Shown here piece after piece: positions 34,869 through 45,739 of a stretch of 64,000 bases of DNA. Origin of the DNA: Euonymus europaeus (taxonomy: Eukaryota; Streptophyta; Magnoliopsida; Celastrales; Celastraceae); the NCBI GenBank assembly GCA_963580455.1, contig OY756958.1, positions 24,750,501 through 24,814,500 on the forward strand, given 5' to 3'. The notes beneath the pieces were generated by a model. It ran no database searches and was not told the DNA's origin. It saw only the letters and a program-made list of their open reading frames with translations. Positions within the stretch are counted from its first letter, which is position 1; the number at the start of each line of letters is the position of its first letter. The position numbers and the translations under genes are program-made.

Positions 34869-36412
34869 GTTTGAATTTTGGAAATGAATTTTTTTGATTT
34901 TCAACCTTATATATTTTCTAAATAAATCCAACCTTTAGCATGCTTTTGGTATCCCAAAGACATGAAATAGTTCAATATGGGTTCGTAGCACGAGGAATTG
35001 TCGATTGGAAAAAATGGGTTGTAACTTGTAAGTACTCATTATTTTGGAAAAGAAACAATTGGGTTTCTTCCTTTTTTGCGTTCAGAAACAAGTTTATCAA
35101 AGAGGCGCCAAAGGGTAGCAACTAGCAACCGCAGTACAACTAAGAGGATGCTTTGTTTATAGGATTTATGATATTAGAAATGCAAGTACTAGGAAACAAT
35201 TCCGTTTCTTCGAGAGACTAAGCATTGGCGGTTAGTTATGAATCACAAACTCAGCAGCAGGCAATTATCAGATGAGAAGATAAATAAGCTTGTAGTTTCT
35301 GAGTACTTGCTCTTGTCCATACTCAAAAGTTTCTCTATAAGCTTAAGCTCTCCCAACAGTAGTCCTAGACAGAATGTGTAATGTTAAGTAGCAAGGGTAT
35401 TTGTTTTAATTTCGCATTATAATTTCCTGTTGTTTCTGCATAAGAGATCTTATTGTTCCATTTCTGTTAGATATTCTGATTCTACTGAGCATCACAAGTT
35501 TACTGCTGCATATTACATCTCAAGTTAACTATAATTTTTTTGGTTCTAAACTGCAGCGACGATGCGGAATGTTTCAGATTTTTCACCCTCTCCATCCTGC
35601 TAATGCCGGCAATTTGCTTATTGAGGCTTGAAGAATCTGTTTGCATAGCACGAGAGGCAGCAAAATAGTTGGATAATAGTCAAACCCTTGCATCCAAAGA
35701 AACTCTTTTGATTGAATCATTGCATGGTGAGTGTTTCAGAACTGTACCTTGTCCTTGTATTAGCTAAAGCTTTGAAGGAAAGTAATGGGAAGCTTCCCTT
35801 CTAAGCAAAGCAATTCCTACCAATACTCAAAATCTCCATTGCGTCCAAAAATGTTCTGTCACAATATTTTTGGTTTGTAATCAGTGCTCTAAAAAATATC
35901 TTAAAAACTAATTACTAATTGATAACTGAATCGATTGGTCGATTATTATTATTTTTTTTTTAAAAAATACAAATTATTTTTAAAAGAAAGGATCTTAACC
36001 TTTATAATCGACCGTTGGATCGTTTAAATTAATGTAAAAAGAAAAAAGAAACCACCGTAATGGATGGTCACCACATTTTCCTGTATGGGCCAAGGTGGGC
36101 CATAAAATATGGATTTCTTAATTGGACCTTTTTTAAAAACGTAAAACGTGCGATTTACCCACCATTAATTTGTTGCCGATAAACTAGTGGGCCTGGCAGG
36201 CTCGAATATTGAAATATAACGGGCTCCGTTGAGTCCAAAGTACAGTTTTCTTCAAAAGTCCAATTTGTGGCAAAAAGAAGAAAAAAAAACTACCTCGTCT
36301 TTTAGTATTCAACATCCTATTTCCTTTGCTTTTACTCAGCAATTCAATGTTCCCCTGACGAGCATCTGATTATCCTTTTGTAACTTTCTGATTGTGGAGC
36401 AGAGAACAAAAG
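34869..36412. other. Spacer between the B-box and S28 peptidase genes
   Basis: The left part probably includes the former last intron and 3' end of the B-box gene, no longer readable. A possible exon after the AG at 35,559 gives 24 codons without family similarity. The right part (35,900-36,400) is AT-rich and holds the promoter of the peptidase gene. No further gene seen. Confidence 0.45.
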
Positions 36413-39400
36413 ATGCGGACGCTAAGCTTGAATTCAATGGCTGCAAAGACGTCGTCTGTGGTAGTGGCGTTGTTGATGGTTATGTTATCGAGCTTCTCTT
36501 ATGGTTATGTCGGACCTCGTACTATGCTTCACCGACTTTCTGGAAGCAGAAATTACTTGACAACTGAGGAGCACTGGTTCAATCAGACTCTCGATCACTA
36601 CTCTCCTTACGTACTTCTCTCTTTTTGTGACTATTTTTTCACTTTTGCCGTATAAGTTATGTCTAGGGCGGGGGTGCCGCGCTCATTATTAGAAATATCA
36701 TTTCCCCGATGAACTGTGGATACATGTTTTGGTTTAGATTTTTTCTTTCTTCGTTTTGAAATGATTATTGCTCTCTGATCCTATTGTTTGCATGTAATTG
36801 GGGTGGTTGTGGTTGAAATTAGCTTAAACTGTTGATCTGAAAATGATGAGATTGAATACAAGAAATTGACTTAAGAAGTTAGTAAGTCAATTTGTTTACA
36901 GAATTACTTAAATTTCATAATTCTGTATTTAATTACGATTTGAGTGCTTTCAAAATTGCTTTGTCTGCAATAATTATTGGCCCAAGAAATGAACAGAATC
37001 TTGGCTGATTTTGGTACCTTCAATTGCACAGTCTGCCAGTTTTCTGATATAGATTTCATTGATTTTTGCAGGATCATACTACATTTCAGCAGCGCTACTA
37101 TGAATTCCTCGACCATTTCCGGGCCCCAGACGGGCCAATTTTCTTTAAAATCTGTGGCGAATCGTCATGTAGTGGCATTGCCAATGACTATATCAGTGTA
37201 AGTTTTAGTTCTCATATTAAAACTTATCAGTAGCTTGAAGGAGACTGATGATGGTTAGTACTTGATGGAATACAAGAAAGAGTCTAAATGAATAACTTGT
37301 TTGGTTTACTTTAATATTTCCTAGGCACACAAAATAGGTTGAATTTTATGGATCTTTTAGAGTTATCAATGCAAAAATCTAATGAAATTTTAGACCGTCC
37401 ACTTGTGCAGGTTTTGGCAAAGAAGTTTGGGGCAGCAGTTGTTTCACTGGAGCATCGTTATTATGGGAAAAGTTCCCCCTTCAAATCACTGACGACAGAG
37501 AATTTGAGATTTCTTTCATCAAAACAGGCACTGTTTGATTTGGCTGTTTTCCGTCAGCGCTACCAGGTTAGTTAATTCCTGAATCGTCAATCTACAAATG
37601 AAGTTGTGGTGGGCTAGGGAGGCATTGTGTTTTTTTAATGCAGCGTCTTCTATTTTAGATCTCCTATCCTTTATTTCTTGACATCCCTTCTTTCTTAATT
37701 GCAAAAACGTAATTTGGATTATGTAGAGTTTTCATATTTGTTTTCAAATCTGGCATAGTGTCAATGCAATCTAAACTTCTGCTCCAATTTTTGGCTTTCA
37801 TCCATTCATACTTGCTGTCCTGCTGTCTGGCGTACAGGTGCTTGCAACTGTCTGAAAGAAAGCACTAAATAGTTCAGTCGCAAGAAAATATATTTATTGG
37901 TTATAAACTTCTCAGTACTTAATTTTTTATCATTCGAGTAGCTTATACAGCTATCCATTTCTGTTTCTGCCTAATTCTCCAATTTATTTACTGCTGGCTG
38001 CTGCATTGTGTGTAGGAATCTTTAAACCTAAAGCTTAATAGAACGAATGTTGAAAATTCTTGGTTTGTCTTTGGTGTATCATACTCCGGAGCTCTCAGTG
38101 CATGGTTTCGTCTTAAGTTCCCTCACTTAACATGTGGAAGCCTTGCAAGTTCTGCAGTTGTTCTTGCGGTCTATAACTTCACTGAATTTGACCGGCAGGT
38201 AATGGTAGTATAATAAATCTTACACAGCCTTAATTTTTAATTCAATTTTTTGTTGTTTATTCCTTTTGTAGTTTTTCTTGGCCCCCAGATACAAAATGTT
38301 TTATGTGTGGTTAATGCAGATTGGTGTGTCAGCTGGTCCTGAATGTAAAGCGGCTTTACAAGAAACTACTCGGCTGGTTGAAAAAAGACTTGAGTCGTCT
38401 GAGTCAGACCGAAAAGCTGTAAAGTCGTTGTTTGCTGCATCTGAGGTTTGAGTTGTATGCCGTATTAATGTTTTACCATGAATCCCTAATGTGAGATGAA
38501 CTACCTTCAAATTTGTCTTCTTACATGTGATATGTTATTTTTGCGTTTGCAGCTTGATATTGATGGTGATTTCATGTACCTGTTGGCAGATGCGGCAGTT
38601 ACAGCGGTGCACGCATTTTCTTTTGGAGTTTGGTTACTTGGTTTCGGACTTTTATGCTAATATTGTTTAAAATTACAACTTTTCAGTTTCAATATGGGAA
38701 TCCAGATCTACTGTGTTCTCCTCTTGTTGAAGCTAAAAAGGCTGGAGAGGACTTGGTGGTATGCTCAGTTTTTCTTGCCTCACACCCTTAGTAAAGTTAG
38801 TGGTATTTAAAATATATGTCGACCATAATTTGTTTTGAGATTCCAAAATAACTTTAGCTGTAATTTCCATTGGCATTGCAATTATTGTCGACCACAAGTA
38901 TAGAACTCCATCTGCTATTGGTAATTTTGAAACTGACATGTAATAAACATGCTAAAAGTTTTATTGTGTGGGCTACGGTAACTGTATCTTATTATTTATG
39001 CAATTTTGAGTTCTTTTCATCCATTCTAGCTTGTTCTATCTCTTTTTTTTATACAAGGAACCATTGCCCAAAGCCCATGTAAACCCCAAGCACTTAAAAT
39101 GCCCCACTCTCCCTGTGTACATCTACTTTGGCATGTCGTGGGGTGTTTAATATGGTGAATAAAACTCGGGCCCTCAGCTGGAAGGATTCATATCCAGCGA
39201 ACTCAACTACCCTCTAGTGTTTAGCTTCTTCTATCTCTTTAGATTAGTTTCAGGTGAGCATGCCTGCCCTATCCAAGAACTAAATAAAGGAGGATATCAA
39301 TAAGTTTGTGGTTTCATGTGCTTCTTATGTGAAAGGACCTTTGGCCAATTGGCCTGTACGCTCTTCATTGTTTATGTGCTTTCCTGATATTAAAACCGCA

Positions 39401-40251
39401 ATACTAATGTTATATTAGCTCGCATACTAACCTAATGGTTTCTTTGTCTCTTTGTTTGGTTTTCTTGCTTGGGGTTGGGGGTAACTGGTGCATGGTCAAA
39501 CTGGCCAAAATTTGTTTACTACTTAATACTATTAGAATTATAGCTTGTTCTTCTGTTCATTGTACTAGTGATGTTGGTTATACATATTGTTGGAAAATGT
39601 TTAATTGGAAAATCATGTTGCCTGGACATCTAGTTCTAGTATATGATTTTATTGGATCTTCTTATGTGCAGGATGCTTATGCCAAGTATGTTAGAGATAA
39701 TTACCTTGGTATATTTGGCAGCAGTGTTGCGACATATAATCAGGAGCACTTGAAAAGCACAAATCTTGGTTCAGAGAACAGTGGAGATCGATTATGGTGG
39801 TTCCAAGTTTGTACTGAAGTTGCCTATTTTCAGGTGGCTCCTTCTAATGATAGCATTCGCTCGTCAAAAGTTGACGCCAGGCATGTTATTAGTTTTTTTA
39901 CTTTCAATGAAATGACAAGTGCTAAGCTTTTTAGTGTAGTCCTGCTTAATATCTTCTGCACTTTTGACTCTGATAAGAATTGTTCTTATATGCCAGATAC
40001 CATTTGGACCTCTGCAAGCATGTATTTGGAAAGGACATTTATCCAGATGTTGACATTACAAATATCTACTATGGAGGGACAAAAATTGCTGGTCCATATA
40101 TATTTACCTTTTATGTTATAGTTTTGTTCTTTTCATAATCTCTGAACAAGCATTAAAGGCCAGAGATTAGTATATACTTTGTTTGCATGCGACTTGTCTT
40201 TGTTTTATGTCATACGTAACTTGGCTGGTTGACATCTAAATTTAATCTCTC

Positions 40252-40288
<37 letters not shown>

Positions 40289-42143
40289 GCATTCATGCAG
40301 AAAAAGAGAGAGGCATATCTATGGAAGAGATAATAGCTAATGTTCTCAAGGTTTTATACTTTTATGTACCATAATGACCTGGCTTGAGGAGCACTACAAG
40401 TTCAAGTGATCAAGCTCCTCACGCCATTGCCTAATGGCAGGGGTTCAAATCCCCATCCCCATCCCCATTACAATGATAAAAAAGAAACCTGTAATAACCT
40501 GGCTTAATGTTGCATGAGATAATATCAAATATTCTGTCTCATTGAGGCCTATGTTAATGGAAATGGAAAATTATGTTCACTGATAAAGGCTTAATTAAAA
40601 TTAGGTCAGGAAGAAAGGAATTTTAAGGGATCTTGAGGGCTCTGGGTAACAGTAGACTATATATGTTTTTGTTATGACGTAATTACTTGAAAGAAAAGCT
40701 GCTTTACAGACCATGAATGTAACAGTTTTCTGCATATGATTGCTTCAATGAAATCACTATTCCTTCATCCAATTATGGCTTTTGCATTCTAAGCGTTGTG
40801 CAATTTGCAGGTTCGAAAATTATTTTTACAAATGGCTCACAGGATCCCTGGCGTCATGCATCCAAACAAATTTCATCCCCAGGCAGTAAGTTTCCAATTC
40901 CTCTGATGAGCATCTTGAGGGATATCCAATGTTTCTCTTCTTGATATTTAAAATTTACAGAACTGAATATAAAACTGCCTCAGTTTAAACTGATTATTAT
41001 ATATTCTTATCTGCCAAATAAACTTGAATTAAATAATGGTTTCATTTGGAGTTTTATTCAAATTTGCGGTGAAGTTTTTATTCTTCTAATTGTCATATTT
41101 GCCCTATTTCTCTGATGCAATTTCCCCCCTCAGTGCCTTCCTACATCATATCCTGTCATAATTGTGGCCATGGAACTGATCTTCGAGGATGTCCTCAATC
41201 TCCTTTATCGCTTGAAGGTATGTGCAATCATGTTGGCTGTGGTTGTTTTGATTCTAACCCTACCATTACATTACCAACTGTTTGACAAAGCACATTTCAG
41301 ATGAGAAAATCTGTGTATAAAACATGACAACAGTGGCCTATACCGTATGAGAGTGATCACACTTGATGGCTAGTCGAACAGAGTTTTAGCTAATCTGGGA
41401 AATAAATAAATAAATGGTTTCAGATTAAGTTTTCTAAACCATATTCATGTAAGAAGTACTCTGAAGTCTGAATCACATTGCCTTGAATTGTGAACTACAA
41501 GGACTGTTTAATGAATCAAAACAAGGGGCTTTTAGAGGTCCTTGCATAGTCCTGTCTGTTTGAGCTTCTCATACTCTTTAAGAGAAAAAAGCTTCTCAAA
41601 TGCGCATGGATGTGGAATGAAAATTTTAACAGAAGAAAATGTTGAGCATAGGTGAACACATGGCCTAGTCACTAGAGTTGTAGTGGTGCAATCTAGAAGT
41701 CACAAGTTCACCTTTTGGAAACAGTTTCTCCACATTATGTGGGGGTAAAGGTCTGTGTACATCTTTTCTGTCCTTGACCCTGCCCATTTAAGAAGAAAAC
41801 GGTGAGTTGGATGTGCTAAATGGACTATTTTAAGATTCTTTAAACTGATGACGGGGGGATGACCATCAATATGCGTTGTGAAAATTTGCAAACTGGTTCT
41901 TTCCATCTGTATGCCACTGCGTAACTTGTGACAATTATATATATGGTTTATATATATATATGCTTGTTACCCCTTTTTTGTCCCAGTAAATGCGTGATAT
42001 TATTTTCTGTGTCTGCTTTCATTTCAGGTAATGCCCAGAACTGTAGTTCCCCTGAAGCAGTTCAGAAAGTGAGACAGCAGATTATAGACCACATAGACTT
42101 GTGGCTGTCGGAGTGTCAAGCCACAGGTAGGAGTTACATGTGA
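36413..42143 (+). CDS. Family S28 serine peptidase (Pro-X carboxypeptidase-like)
   Basis: Twelve exons: 36413-36610, 37072-37197, 37411-37566, 38016-38198, 38320-38445, 38553-38606, 38687-38758, 39672-39880, 39997-40091, 40811-40885, 41134-41217 and 42028-42143. Phases agree and give 497 residues. A hydrophobic N-terminus ([20 protein letters not shown]) suggests secretion or delivery to the vacuole. S28 enzymes cleave after Pro near chain ends. The triad is visible: Ser182 in FGVSYSG, Asp418 in NGSQDPW and His444 in [17 protein letters not shown] is also typical. Intron 8 appears to use a GC donor (CAG|GCATG), needed to keep the frame into RYHLDLC. Introns 7, 9 and 11 each carry a SINE. An alternative start is the in-frame ATG at 36437. 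Related Arabidopsis genes are At4g36190/36195 and At2g18080 (from memory). Confidence 0.93.
39045..39221 (-). mobile_element. SINE with 18-bp target duplication, S28 intron 7
   Basis: 177 bp flanked by TAGCTTGTTCTATCTCTT (39027-39044) and TAGCTTCTTCTATCTCTT (39222-39239), one mismatch. On the minus strand it starts with a tRNA-like head (AGGGTAGTTGAGTTCGCTGG, then ATATGAATCC) and ends in an A-run seen as T's at 39045-39050. The long target duplication is diagnostic of target-primed retrotransposition. Confidence 0.78.
40252..40289. repeat. (CT)n(CA)n compound microsatellite
   Basis: About 11 CT units followed by about 8 CA units in intron 9 of the S28 peptidase gene. Likely polymorphic. Confidence 0.85.
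40386..40491 (+). mobile_element. Short tRNA-derived SINE, S28 intron 9
   Basis: About 106 bp flanked by TAATGACCTGGCTT (40372-40385) and TAATAACCTGGCTT (40492-40505), one mismatch. The B-box-like GGGGTTCAAATCCCC is followed by repeated CATCCC words and a short A-rich tail (GATAAAAAAGAAA). Same family as the copy at 14,664-14,760. Confidence 0.78.
41655..41790 (+). mobile_element. tRNA-derived SINE (Au-like), S28 intron 11
   Basis: Contains CATGGCCTAGTCACTAGAGT, GGAAACAGTTTCTCCACATT and ATGTGGGGGTAAAGG in the same order as the copies at 48,576-48,756 (+) and 50,165-50,345 (-). Family assignment as Au-like is from memory of the CTCCACAT-ATGTGGGGGTAAGG core. The 3' end is worn. Confidence 0.68.
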
Positions 42144-42959
42144 TTGTGAGAATACATATGTGCAAACTAGTCAGTCAACTAAGTGTTATCGCATGTATTA
42201 TTTTCTGTCAGATGCTTGAATGCTTCGCTATGAACGCCGTATTGCCCATATAAGTTAACATTTTGTGCCTCGGGCCCAGATGCATATGATGCAGTGAGGC
42301 ATTCATTAATTACTGCTCCCTGATTTGTTTTTTCCTCTTCTTTTTCCGTCACCTTTGCTGCAAACCCAGTTTATATAAGGTAAAAGCCTCGAACTGTAAA
42401 TTATGTAACTAAAATCGTGGTGGACCCAAATCCAATGTATGGATTGGGAAGGTGTAGCTTCTCTTTATCGTTTGAAAGATGGGATATCTATTAATTGTTG
42501 TCTCGTATTCGAGACAATTCTCCTAGACATTCTAGTGAATATTTATGGGTGTTTTGTGCTGTGTGCTGTGTGCTGTGTGCTTTGAAGCTTTCTCAGATTT
42601 TTCCATTGCTCATGTTGAGAGAGACAACATTCTTGCGTTTACTTCTATATCTTAGTAATGAATTAGCGCTGCAATTGGATTAAACTTTTGAATTGTTTAT
42701 TTGTATTATTTTCTTGATACTGCGAAGTTGTCAGTTATTCGCATGGATGCCAGGATGGACACTGGTTATGCCTTCAGGTGTGATGTATCTATTTCATCAG
42801 GTCAGAGATTCAACTCCCCCACCCCATCTCCCCTCATGCAAATACCTTACCTAGAAAGAAAAAATAAATCAATCCAGGCCTCATACAGGCTTTTCATCGT
42901 TAACTGTTCCCATAGATACCCTTCCTGTTATCCAGGCTACATTGGTCATCACTTCAAAA

Positions 42960-43760
42960 CTCCTTAGTCCCTTGGGTAACGGTGGAGTCACAGATGCCAT
43001 CAAGAAGGTTCCGAAAAGCCACGAGAAAGCAAACTTGCAGCCCTGCGTCATACAACAAACTTAATCATTCAAACAACTTAGAAATTCAATAATTTGTGTT
43101 TATTTACCAAAAAAGATTCATGAATTCATTCAAAATTGAGAGAGGAGAAGAAAAGTGAGGCTATTAAACAAAGATCATTTAGCATTGATATGAAAACACT
43201 TAAGAAAAAACTGGACCATAAGCCATCGACTTGCCCATAAAGCAAAGCTCGAATTCTGCTCTTCAGGCGATCATGTAGAGAATATAAGGTAGCCAAAAGT
43301 GATATTGCCACTTGAAGGGTTAGGCCTTCTTCGGTTGGGAAAAGACTAGTGAGGACACCAAGTTCCAGAAGTGCAATTGAAGTTTCGATTATAAACTGTG
43401 TTGATGGAGATTGGAATCTGCTCGCAACAGCCTGCACAACACCGTGCTCGGTTACTGCCTGGAACTTCTTCTTGATGTCTATTTTTGGGTTCCTCCTCTC
43501 GTGAAACTTATGTATGATAAAATTATCATCGGCAGATTAAGTTGCATCCACACTCGGTTTATGCCCTGCACACATATTAATAAGGAAATTTCTTGCAGCT
43601 TGAATTTCATCTTCAGAAGCCTCCCTGATGGCTGAACCTGCAGAGAAATCAAAGAGTATGTATCAGAGTAAATTCAATCATGGCAATCTATAAGAGCATC
43701 TAAGTAACCAACTAATGCAGATTCATTGAACCATTTGAGGGATGCAGAGTACAGTCCGGC
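42960..43760 (-). pseudogene. Broken gene, family not recognised
   Basis: On the minus strand a coding-like stretch follows a good acceptor near 43,638 (CTCTGCAG): GSAIREASEDEIQAARNFL, a stop (TAA in GCAACTTAATC), then in the same frame FIIHKFHERRNPKIDIKKK, VVQAVASRFQSPSTQFIIE and LTSLFPTEEGLTLQVAISLL. Further possible exons read AGLYSASLKWFNESALVGYL (about 43,705-43,770) and KFAFSWLFGTFLMASVTPPL (about 42,960-43,040). The helical, Leu-rich character is protein-like, but the internal stop and missing junctions suggest a dead fragment. I cannot name the family. It is tail-to-tail with the peptidase gene. Confidence 0.35.
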
Positions 43761-43979
43761 TGCATATGTAAAAATAAACCACAGTGTTTTGAAGGCAAAA
43801 TTGATTCGACCTCAAGCCAAAATACTAAAAACTTGAGCATTTTATTTTATCTCCATGATGCAAAACCTGGAAAGTCAAGAAGGTTATTGAAACTCTATCA
43901 CTACGTCATTGTTATTCGTGATTTTGCTGGTTGTCCCTTTGCCTTTTGTTCTAATAGAAAACCATCTTGTTTTCTCTTT

Positions 43980-44346
43980 GGCGGAGGCCTGTATATGCCG
44001 CGGTCCAAGCATTACAGTTAGCCTCAGATTTAGGATTCTTGAAGGTAATGAGGGTGATTGCTTGGTGGTATTAGGAGGGGATGAGAACTTATCTGCGTGG
44101 GGTTTAGTCATCTAAGATATTAAAACCTTGCTAGTGGGTTTTGGGGAGTCGTTGGTGGTTCATGCCAAGCATGAAGCCAATTCTATGGCTCATCTTATGG
44201 TAAAAAAAGGTTTGCTGAGTTCGTCTATGCAGTTTTGGGGAGCTGAAATGTCAAAGGGTATTGCTGATGCTGTGGAAATGGATAGTGTGAAGTGTGGCCG
44301 TGCTATAGTTGATTCAATGGTTTCGGGGCTGGGTGTACAAAGCTGA
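43980..44346 (+). mobile_element. LINE-type RNase H domain relic, 3' end
   Basis: Across two frames with a stop between them it reads like the end of a plant RVT_3 RNase H domain: YAAVQALQLASDLGFLKV in one frame, then ENLSAWGLVI and SLVVHAKHEANSMAHLMVKK in another. The motif His-x-x-x-Asn-x-x-AH-L is the usual C-terminal end. A T-rich stretch follows the stop. It lies next to the broken gene at 42,960-43,760. Confidence 0.65.
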
Positions 44347-45739
44347 GTTTTTTTTTTCTTCTTCCTCTCTTTAGTTTTGCTTGTGCTATCTTGAAGAAGA
44401 TTTTGATGTTGATATAATTTTTCTCTAGTTAAAGTTGTCAGGGGTAGTTTCGCATATTTGGTTGAGTTTAATTTCTTGTATCGTTTGCCCTTTGAATATA
44501 AATATTCATCTATCCGCGGATGAAGTGTTTTGCATGTTTTTTCCTCCCTCCTCATAATGCAACTCAAGGTCTGTGACTTCTTTCAAAAACAAAAAAGGCT
44601 ACAGCTAAGTTCATTGAATTGAGATTATATTTTTGGGTCAAACCATCGTGGGACCTCATGCATGCATGAATGAATAAACTTCTGATAATGATAATAATTT
44701 AATGTCTCTTTATTTTTATAATTCTTGGAGGATAACAAAAAGAGCAAAGCCTTACATATATTGAATTATTTAGTCAACAAAGAATGGATTCAAAATCACT
44801 ACAAGACAGAGGCATGCATCTTTATTTTCTAAATTTCTATCATGCACGCTTTATCCACCATTGTCGAATTCCACAAGTAACAAAAAGCAAAGAAAAAAAT
44901 AGGTGAAGAAAGACATAATACTAGATAGGGGCCGGCATGCATGCATGGATGGCGATGATATCAAGTAATCTTCTCATATAATTAGACGACCAAGCTTTCC
45001 TTAATATTCCATTGTGAATTTGATTCCTCTCTTCCTTTTCAGTACTAAAGATGTCTTGGCTTTACAGGATTTAACCTCTTTTTTCTTTTCTTTTTTAAAT
45101 AAAGAAAAAGAAAACAAAATTACATACGATTTAATTTACCAACTAAATTACTTGAGATTCGTGACAGAATTCTCCCTTTTATTTCAATCACTGATTCACT
45201 ACATTTAAAAATTAAAAATAATTAGATTTTTCCTCAATAATAAGATATAATTGAGCCCAAACTCAATTCGATATTCGTACGAGTTTCGAATTTTATGTTC
45301 ACGCTCCTCTTATTTAGTTTAAAGGTGAGAGCATGAATCAAGCCTAATACTTGTACGATTAATAGAAATGAGTTCGTTCCTGAATTTTTTTCGAGCTTAT
45401 AACCAGCATATTTATGAGTTGTTTACAAACTTATTCATGAACGCATTTATCAAAGGAATAAAAGCTTGATAAACATATTTTTTTGAAGTTAAAACAAATT
45501 TATTCACGAACCTAAACCATTGTTTTTCCAAAGCTAAGCTAAGCCGGCCTGGCCGAGCTTCAGCCGAGCCTCATTTTCCCTTCCCGAAACAGTTCCTTGT
45601 CACAACGTCATCCCTTCGTCACAGTCCATTTCCATATGCGCGCCTACTACCACTACTTATACGGCCAGTCAAAATCGGAAACTAGGGTTCTTCAATCCCA
45701 AATTTTGACGAATTTCGAGTTCCTCAATCCCAATTCACC
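44347..45739. other. AT-rich spacer and promoter of the PHD/SWIB gene
   Basis: No gene seen. 44,580-45,500 is strongly AT-rich with several short palindromic words (for example GCATGCATGC near 44,937). The last 200 bp before 45,740 become GC-richer and include the probable promoter and leader. Confidence 0.6.

Noticed and set aside
39435..40121. 228-residue continuous frame within the peptidase gene.
   Set aside because: It is intron 7, exon 8 and intron 8 read through by chance; only 39,672-39,880 and the shifted exon 9 are peptidase coding.
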